Origin: Clostridiales bacterium
GTDB taxonomy: Bacteria; Bacillota; Clostridia; Peptostreptococcales; Anaerovoracaceae
Assembly (NCBI GenBank): GCA_009776955.1
Contig: WRMW01000015.1
Location: 1 to 52,138 of the forward strand
Direction of reading: 5' to 3'
DNA: 52,138 nucleotides
Below are positions 47,560 to 52,138 of this stretch, in pieces. The notes beneath the pieces were generated by a model that was not told the origin of the DNA, made no database searches, and was given only the letters and a program-made list of their open reading frames with translations. Each line of letters opens with the position of its first letter. The first letter of the stretch is position 1. Both the position numbers and the translations under genes were made by a program.

Positions 47560-49456
47560 AGCTTACGAAGGGTTTGTGACGGCGGCAGCGATTGCCCCTA
47601 TGGTGAGCCCGGGCAATTGCAGGCAGAATGCGACGCGGCTTTTCGGCGCCATCTCGGCGGCTGAGGAAGCTGGTGCCAAGGTCATCTGCGCGCCAGAGCT
47701 TTCCGTCACAGGCTATACTTGCGGCGATCTTTTCTGGCAAAACGTTCTGCTAGAAGAAGCGCTCGCCGCCCTTCGCGTGTTGGTAGGCTGCTCGGCGCGC
47801 TCGGACGCCTTGATCTTTGTCGGCCTCCCTTTACGGCACGGCGGGGACTTATATAATGTGGCCGCCGCCATTTCGGGCGGGCGGCTGCTGGGTCTTGTGC
47901 CAAAGACGTGGATTCCAAACCATGGCGGATACTCCGAGCTCAGACATTTTACCACCGCGCCGCCCGCCCACGAAGAATACACCTTCGACGGCGAACCCAT
48001 CCCATTCGGCACAGACCTGTTGTTCCAATGCGAAGAATACCCAGACCTTACGGTGGCCGCCGAGATCAGCGAAGACCTTGGGGCGCCCTCACCGCCGAGC
48101 GCCGCCCACGCGCGAAGCGGAGCCACCGTCATCGTAAACCTTTCCGCAACAGACGAGTCTGTAGGCAAGGACGACTACAGGCACCTGCTTGCACGCAGCC
48201 AATCAAGCCGTGCCGTCTGTGCCTATATATACTCAAACGCTGGATACGGCGAAAGCACTGGCGAACAAGTGTTCTCAGGCCACAGCCTTATTTACGAAAA
48301 TGCCGAGCTGCTTGGCGAGAAAAGGCCGTTCGAAAGCGGCTTCGCCATAGCCGATATTGACGTGGGCAGCCTCGTGCACGATCGTCAATCCCTTACGACA
48401 TTCTCACGGCCTTCGGACAAGACCCATAGAGTCATAAAGTTTTCGCAGACGCAGAGCTGCCGCCTGCAATACCGGCGGATAGAGCCAAAGCCCTTCGTGC
48501 CGGCGAACGACAGCGAGCGCATCGTCCGTTGCGATAAAGTCCTTAGGCTGCAGACCTTCGGGCTTATGCGCAGGCTCGACCACGCAAAGGCGGGGAAGGC
48601 CGTCATAGGGCTTTCGGGCGGGCTCGACAGCGCGCTTGCCCTGCTCGTATCGGTGAGCGCGATGCATCTGCTCGGCAAGCCGGCAAGCGACGTCATAGCA
48701 ATTTCCATGCCCGGCCCCGGCACATCGCACGATACGCGAATGAACGCGCGGCATATGGGGAAAGCGCTCGGCGTCAATTTTCGCGAAATAGACATAGGCA
48801 AGATTTTCTTGCAGCACTTGCGGGACATAGACCATTCCGAGAAGGAGCGGGATGTGGTCTATGAAAACGCGCAGGCGCGTATCCGCACGCTCATATTGAT
48901 GAACATAGCAAACAAATGCGGAGGGCTTGTCGTCGGCACGGGCGACATGTCGGAGCTCGCGCTCGGCTGGGCTACCTACGGCGGCGACCAGCTAAGCATG
49001 TACGGCGTGAACGCGGGCGTCCCCAAGACCCTGCTACGCCATATCATAAAGCATGTCGCGGACAGGGACAAAAAACTCAAGAGCGTGCTGAACGACATAC
49101 TAGGCACCCCCATCAGCCCGGAGTTGCTCCCCCCGGGCAAAGGCGGCCGCATCACCCAGATGACAGAGGAGCTTATAGGCCCCTACGAGCTTCACGACTT
49201 TTTCCTCTACCATGCCATACGGCGCGGCCGCACCCCATCGCTCGTGCTCAAGCTTGCGATTCGTGCCTTTGCCGGCAAATATTCCGACAACGAGATACGC
49301 GACACCCTACGACGCTTCTACCAGCGTTTTTTCGCAAATCAATTTAAGCGCAATGCTTTGGCAGACGGCCCCAAAATAGGCTCTGTTTCGCTGTCTGCCA
49401 GTTCAGACTGGCGTATGCCCAGCGACATAGACAGCGAACCCTGGACAAACTTCTAG
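47543..49456 (+). CDS. nadE: Two-domain NAD+ synthetase with Ser at the glutaminase nucleophile
   Basis: 637 residues from a GTG at 47543, after AAGGAAGGG. The N-terminal nitrilase-type glutaminase domain (1-~300) has Glu52 (PELSVTGY) and Lys121 (PKTWIP), but the nucleophile position reads AEISEDLG with Ser176, where the family has CEDLW-type Cys176. The C-terminal synthetase domain has the PP-loop SGGLDSA (358-364) and GTGDMSELALGW. The enzyme amidates deamido-NAD with ATP. With Cys replaced, glutamine use is probably lost or weak, and free ammonia would be needed. The Ser codon is AGC, one base from TGC. Length is normal. Confidence 0.95.
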   Translation: MGIVNEAYEGFVTAAAIAPMVSPGNCRQNATRLFGAISAAEEAGAKVICAPELSVTGYTCGDLFWQNVLLEEALAALRVLVGCSARSDALIFVGLPLRHGGDLYNVAAAISGGRLLGLVPKTWIPNHGGYSELRHFTTAPPAHEEYTFDGEPIPFGTDLLFQCEEYPDLTVAAEISEDLGAPSPPSAAHARSGATVIVNLSATDESVGKDDYRHLLARSQSSRAVCAYIYSNAGYGESTGEQVFSGHSLIYENAELLGEKRPFESGFAIADIDVGSLVHDRQSLTTFSRPSDKTHRVIKFSQTQSCRLQYRRIEPKPFVPANDSERIVRCDKVLRLQTFGLMRRLDHAKAGKAVIGLSGGLDSALALLVSVSAMHLLGKPASDVIAISMPGPGTSHDTRMNARHMGKALGVNFREIDIGKIFLQHLRDIDHSEKERDVVYENAQARIRTLILMNIANKCGGLVVGTGDMSELALGWATYGGDQLSMYGVNAGVPKTLLRHIIKHVADRDKKLKSVLNDILGTPISPELLPPGKGGRITQMTEELIGPYELHDFFLYHAIRRGRTPSLVLKLAIRAFAGKYSDNEIRDTLRRFYQRFFANQFKRNALADGPKIGSVSLSASSDWRMPSDIDSEPWTNF

Positions 49457-49464
49457 CTTCGTCC

Positions 49465-51663
49465 TCATGCCCCTTTGACGGACTCCAACATCCCAACGTA
49501 ATTCTGCCCTAATGCGATCCCCCCGTCGTTCGGCGGCGCTTGTATGTTGCAGTAAACATCGAACCCATCCTCGCGGAGTAGCCGTAATGCCTCCTCCATA
49601 AGCAACTTGTTCTGAAAAACGCCTCCCGACAGGCAAGCCACATTTATGCTCCGCTCATCTCGTGCCCGCCTGCACTGCCCCAGTACAGCCTGCGCCACGC
49701 CCATATGAAAGGCCAGCGCAAGCCGTTCCTGCTCGGTCGGCATCTCGCCGTCTCGCTCCTTCTCGACTGCCCGGTGCGCCGCATTCTCCAGCATAATCGC
49801 GCACTCCCCCTCATATCTGTTTTCGTAGTGTATGCCTAGCAAAGCCGCCACCGCGTCAAATAGCCGCCCCATGCTTGACGACTTCACAGTATTCACCCCC
49901 GCCTCAAGCGCCGCCCCCACCGCCTGCACGTCATACCTCTCATCACCGTCAAACTCCATCGTCCTCCACCTCTCGGCATATGCAATAACCCCCCCAAGGT
50001 CGATCTCGAAAGCTCCATCAGCGTCTTGCGACACAAGGGCAGCACGAAGCTCCGTGTCTTGCGGGGCGGAGTTGGGGCTTTGCGTCGAGTGCCGAAGGCG
50101 CGAGGCGGAGCAAGGGGTCTCCGAAAGCGAGGCGGAGGCGGAGCTTTGCGAAGACGTAGCGAGCCTTTCGGTAGCACCCCTGCGGACGCGGCGCAAAGCC
50201 TCCTCATCTGCTTCGAGAGGGATGGCCTCGCCACTTACCCCTTCGGGACGCCCCGCTCCCAAATCGAGTGCTTCGTGCTGCCACGTGTCTCGCGCACCGA
50301 AGCTGCGCCGCACCGCCACCCCCGCCTTCCATGCGTCCCGCATCGACTCATCCCCCCCCAGCATCTCCACATACCCCAGATGCGAAAACCGCTCAAACCC
50401 CGGCCCCTCACACACAAGCACCTCGCCTCCCCAGACAGCCCCGTCCGTCCCATAACCCGTTCCGTCAAAACTCACGCCAATCACAGGCCCGCGAAGCCCA
50501 TGCTCCGCCATCACCGACGCGACATGCGCATGATGGTGCTGCACATACAGCACTGGCACCCCAAGCCCCTCCGCAAACTGCGTCGTATAGTACCTTGGGT
50601 GCATATCGCACACCGCAAGCCCTGGCTCCACCCCCAAAAACTTCTTCATGCGCTCAAAGGCTTCGCAATACGCAGCCTCCGACTCCAACGAGCCCAAGTC
50701 GCCGATATGCCGGCTTAGGTAGGAGTGTGCGCCCTTGCTGAAAGCGAAGACAGACTTCAAATGCCCCCCCGCCGCAAAAATCATCACATCCTCGTCAAGC
50801 CCGCTCGCCGCCGGTGCAAAGACCGGCGCCGGCACATAGCCCTTCGACCGCCTTATAATCTGAACCGACCTGTCCACAACCCTCACGACCGAATCGTCCA
50901 CCCCTCCCTCAATCGGTCGCTCATGGTACAGCACCCCATCAATCCCCCCGCCGGTCACCCCCCCAACCATGCACAACATATCCCCATCATCCGTGATTAT
51001 AGGCAGCGCAGAAACATTCGCGCTCGTCATGATAAGCGGTCCCAGCTCCTCCACCAATAAACGCTGCACCTCGAACGCCGGCAAAAACGCTCCGACAAGC
51101 CGACTCGTATTGCAAACCCCTTCCGCAAACCGCCGACCTTGGTGCATGCTTGCCTCACCTTGCGGTTCGGAGCCGGGGCTTTGCGTCGAGCGCCGAAGGC
51201 GCGAGGCGGAGCAAGGGGTCTCCGAAAGCGAGGCGGAGGCGGAGCTTTGCGAAGCCGTAGCGAGCCTTTCGGCAGAACCCCTGCGGACGCGGCGCAAGCC
51301 CCGACTTGCTTCCAAATCGAGACCTTCGGGCTGCCCCGTTCCGTCGGCAGGCAATCCCTCTACCAGCACAATCGGCCTTTGCGCCCCTACCAGCGCCTCC
51401 TCCTCTTGCGCCCCCACCACGCAAAACTCCCGCACCTGCGCCACATCCCGAAACATCACCGCAAACGGCTTCTGTTCCCGCCGCTTCGCCTCCCGTAGCT
51501 TCCGCACCGCCCCCTCATCAAATGGGCTGCACACCAAGTAATACCCCCCGCTCCCCTTGAGCGCCACTACCCCCCCGCCCTTGAGAACCCTCACGGCCTC
51601 GCAAACCTGCTCCTGCCCAGAGCCGGAGCTTTGCGTCGAGCGCCACCTCCACTCCACGTTCAC
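49465..51663 (-). CDS. hypF: HypF-like carbamoyltransferase lacking N-terminal domains and carrying repeat insertions
   Basis: 732 residues from a GTG that overlaps the hypB stop (GTGA). HypF activates carbamoyl phosphate and loads HypE for the CN ligands of [NiFe] hydrogenase. The YrdC-like domain (about residues 20-260: GGVVALKGSGGYYLVC, MTSANVS) and the Kae1-like domain (VQHHHAHVASVM metal site, GVSFDGTGYG, LSGGVFQNK, NDGGIALGQ) are present. The acylphosphatase and zinc-finger domains that normally precede YrdC are missing. Residues 123-163 and 490-530 come from two copies of a 123-bp repeat, and the first ~15 residues come from a remnant of the same repeat. Function may be impaired. Confidence 0.88.
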   Translation of the reverse strand: MNVEWRWRSTQSSGSGQEQVCEAVRVLKGGGVVALKGSGGYYLVCSPFDEGAVRKLREAKRREQKPFAVMFRDVAQVREFCVVGAQEEEALVGAQRPIVLVEGLPADGTGQPEGLDLEASRGLRRVRRGSAERLATASQSSASASLSETPCSASRLRRSTQSPGSEPQGEASMHQGRRFAEGVCNTSRLVGAFLPAFEVQRLLVEELGPLIMTSANVSALPIITDDGDMLCMVGGVTGGGIDGVLYHERPIEGGVDDSVVRVVDRSVQIIRRSKGYVPAPVFAPAASGLDEDVMIFAAGGHLKSVFAFSKGAHSYLSRHIGDLGSLESEAAYCEAFERMKKFLGVEPGLAVCDMHPRYYTTQFAEGLGVPVLYVQHHHAHVASVMAEHGLRGPVIGVSFDGTGYGTDGAVWGGEVLVCEGPGFERFSHLGYVEMLGGDESMRDAWKAGVAVRRSFGARDTWQHEALDLGAGRPEGVSGEAIPLEADEEALRRVRRGATERLATSSQSSASASLSETPCSASRLRHSTQSPNSAPQDTELRAALVSQDADGAFEIDLGGVIAYAERWRTMEFDGDERYDVQAVGAALEAGVNTVKSSSMGRLFDAVAALLGIHYENRYEGECAIMLENAAHRAVEKERDGEMPTEQERLALAFHMGVAQAVLGQCRRARDERSINVACLSGGVFQNKLLMEEALRLLREDGFDVYCNIQAPPNDGGIALGQNYVGMLESVKGA
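50074..50196 (-). repeat. In-frame 123-bp repeat element, copy A, inside hypF
   Basis: About 95% identical to copy B (51175-51297). It has imperfect ends in inverted orientation (GGGGCTTTGCG and CGCAAAGCCTC) and internal partial palindromes. It adds 41 codons (RRVRRGATERLATSSQSSAS...) between the two halves of the Kae1-like domain without breaking the frame. Confidence 0.9.
51175..51297 (-). repeat. In-frame 123-bp repeat element, copy B, inside hypF
   Basis: Same orientation and reading frame as copy A; it codes for RRVRRGSAERLATASQSSAS... in the YrdC-like domain between RPIVLVEGLP and RRFAEGVCNT, where relatives have no such segment. Confidence 0.9.
51621..51644 (-). repeat. 24-bp end fragment of the hypF repeat element at the hypB/hypF junction
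   Basis: AGCCGGAGCTTTGCGTCGAGCGCC matches one end of copy B (51171-51194) at 23 of 24 bases. It codes for the N-terminal RSTQSSGS of HypF, right where the acylphosphatase and zinc-finger domains are expected. Confidence 0.8.
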
Positions 51664-52138
51664 AACATCGCCCCCTTCCTCACCAGCGCCCCCAGCGCCT
51701 TCGCCGCCTCATCAAAACCTTCGCCCGTCTTCCCCGACACCTTCAACAGCGGCGCTTCCTTGTTCAGCGCCCTAAACCCTCGCATAAAGAACCCTTCGTC
51801 GAAATCCACGTACGGGCAGAGGTCCACCTTGTTCAGCAGCACCATATCCGCCTCGCGGAACGCCAGCGGGTACTTATACGGCTTGTCGCTCCCCTCCGTC
51901 ACCGAGCAGACCAGCAGCCGCATATGCTCCCCTATCCGAAACTCCGCCGGACATACAATATTTCCTACATTTTCAATAAAAAGGATGGCATCCCCCGCAT
52001 CATCCCCCGCATCATCCCCCGCATCATCCCCCCCAAGAAGCCCCATTTTCGCCACCGCCTTCTCCACAAGCGGCGCGTCCAGATGACATGCCCCGAAAGT
52101 GTTTATCTGCATCGCCGGCACCCCCCGCGCCTGCAATG
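51660..52138 (-). CDS. hypB: Hydrogenase nickel incorporation GTPase HypB (N-terminal part outside window)
   Basis: The gene is open at the right window edge, and the apparent TTG start at 52136 is an artefact of the edge. The visible 158 residues are the C-terminal half of HypB: PAMQINTFGACHLDA (metal-site Cys-His), ILFIENVGNIVCPAEF, SVTEGSDKPYKYP and the G4 motif LLNKVDL. HypB delivers nickel to [NiFe] hydrogenase with GTP hydrolysis. A DDAG-repeat insertion sits between HLDAPLVEKAVAKMG and ILFIENVGN. It overlaps hypF by four bases, as expected for a hyp operon. Confidence 0.93.
   Translation of the reverse strand, partial: LQARGVPAMQINTFGACHLDAPLVEKAVAKMGLLGGDDAGDDAGDDAGDAILFIENVGNIVCPAEFRIGEHMRLLVCSVTEGSDKPYKYPLAFREADMVLLNKVDLCPYVDFDEGFFMRGFRALNKEAPLLKVSGKTGEGFDEAAKALGALVRKGAML
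51997..52032 (-). repeat. Three tandem 12-bp repeats in hypB
   Basis: Plus-strand unit GCATCATCCCCC occurs three times in a row and codes (minus strand) for GDDAGDDAGDDA. The unit is a multiple of three, so copy-number change keeps the frame. Confidence 0.9.

Noticed and set aside
49832..51541. Plus-strand open frames opposite hypF (e.g. 49832-50455, 50969-51541)
   Set aside because: They lie opposite clear HypF domains and their similarity to each other only reflects the 123-bp repeats.

Overview
The window is about 52 kb of fairly GC-rich DNA. Its gene set suggests an anaerobic, monoderm, Clostridia-like member of the Bacillota. The evidence is a LytR-CpsA-Psr (LCP) protein, a UPF0182 membrane protein, pyruvate phosphate dikinase, 3-hydroxyacyl-CoA dehydrogenase, rubrerythrin, a TGS-domain nucleoside kinase and HypB/HypF for [NiFe]-hydrogenase maturation. 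This placement is an inference from gene content; no rRNA or other strong phylogenetic marker is present.

Bases 1-19866 are the 3' part of one giant surface-protein gene that is open at the left edge. It holds eight complete tandem super-units of about 2.0 kb (665-684 residues each), the tail of an earlier unit, two further Ig-like domains and a roughly 1,000-residue non-repeated C-terminal region. A terminator and a near-consensus promoter follow. Next come a zinc-ribbon/proline-rich/tail-anchored protein and a UPF0182 protein (20-26 kb). A compact translation cluster lies at 26-29.6 kb: serS, prfB, a HAD phosphatase and a small membrane protein. It is followed by a DJ-1-like gene convergent with rubrerythrin (29.6-30.7 kb).

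From 30.8 to 38.3 kb are a nucleoside kinase, a membrane-bound nucleotide-sugar dehydratase-like protein, pgi, a 3-hydroxybutyryl-CoA dehydrogenase, an LCP protein and a convergent queuosine-precursor transporter. At 38.4-39.8 kb is a probable inserted cassette. It is a DUF4143 ATPase gene preceded by three 32-bp iterons and bracketed by identical 15-bp repeats that carry a TATAAT, just upstream of ppdK. Then come hisC (minus), gdhA with an attenuator-like leader, and a stand-alone half of a diaminopimelate-epimerase-like protein. After these is a short intergenic span with a candidate small RNA, an orphan MazF/PemK-like toxin, tRNA-Ala(GGC), a nitroreductase, a DtxR/MntR-like regulator and nadE. 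The right edge holds hypF and hypB on the minus strand. hypF lacks its N-terminal domains and carries two in-frame 123-bp repeat insertions.

Several enzymes lack residues their families normally need. NadE has Ser at the glutaminase Cys176 position, the FlaA1/PglF-like protein has lost the TDK motif, the DapF-like protein has lost its catalytic Cys, and the LCP protein has lost an Asp and an Arg. Four genes have a -10 box placed so that transcription would start at or near the ATG, with no ribosome-binding site, which suggests leaderless mRNAs. No stretch longer than 300 bases lacks a gene. The longest gap is 45668-45914, which holds the candidate small RNA.
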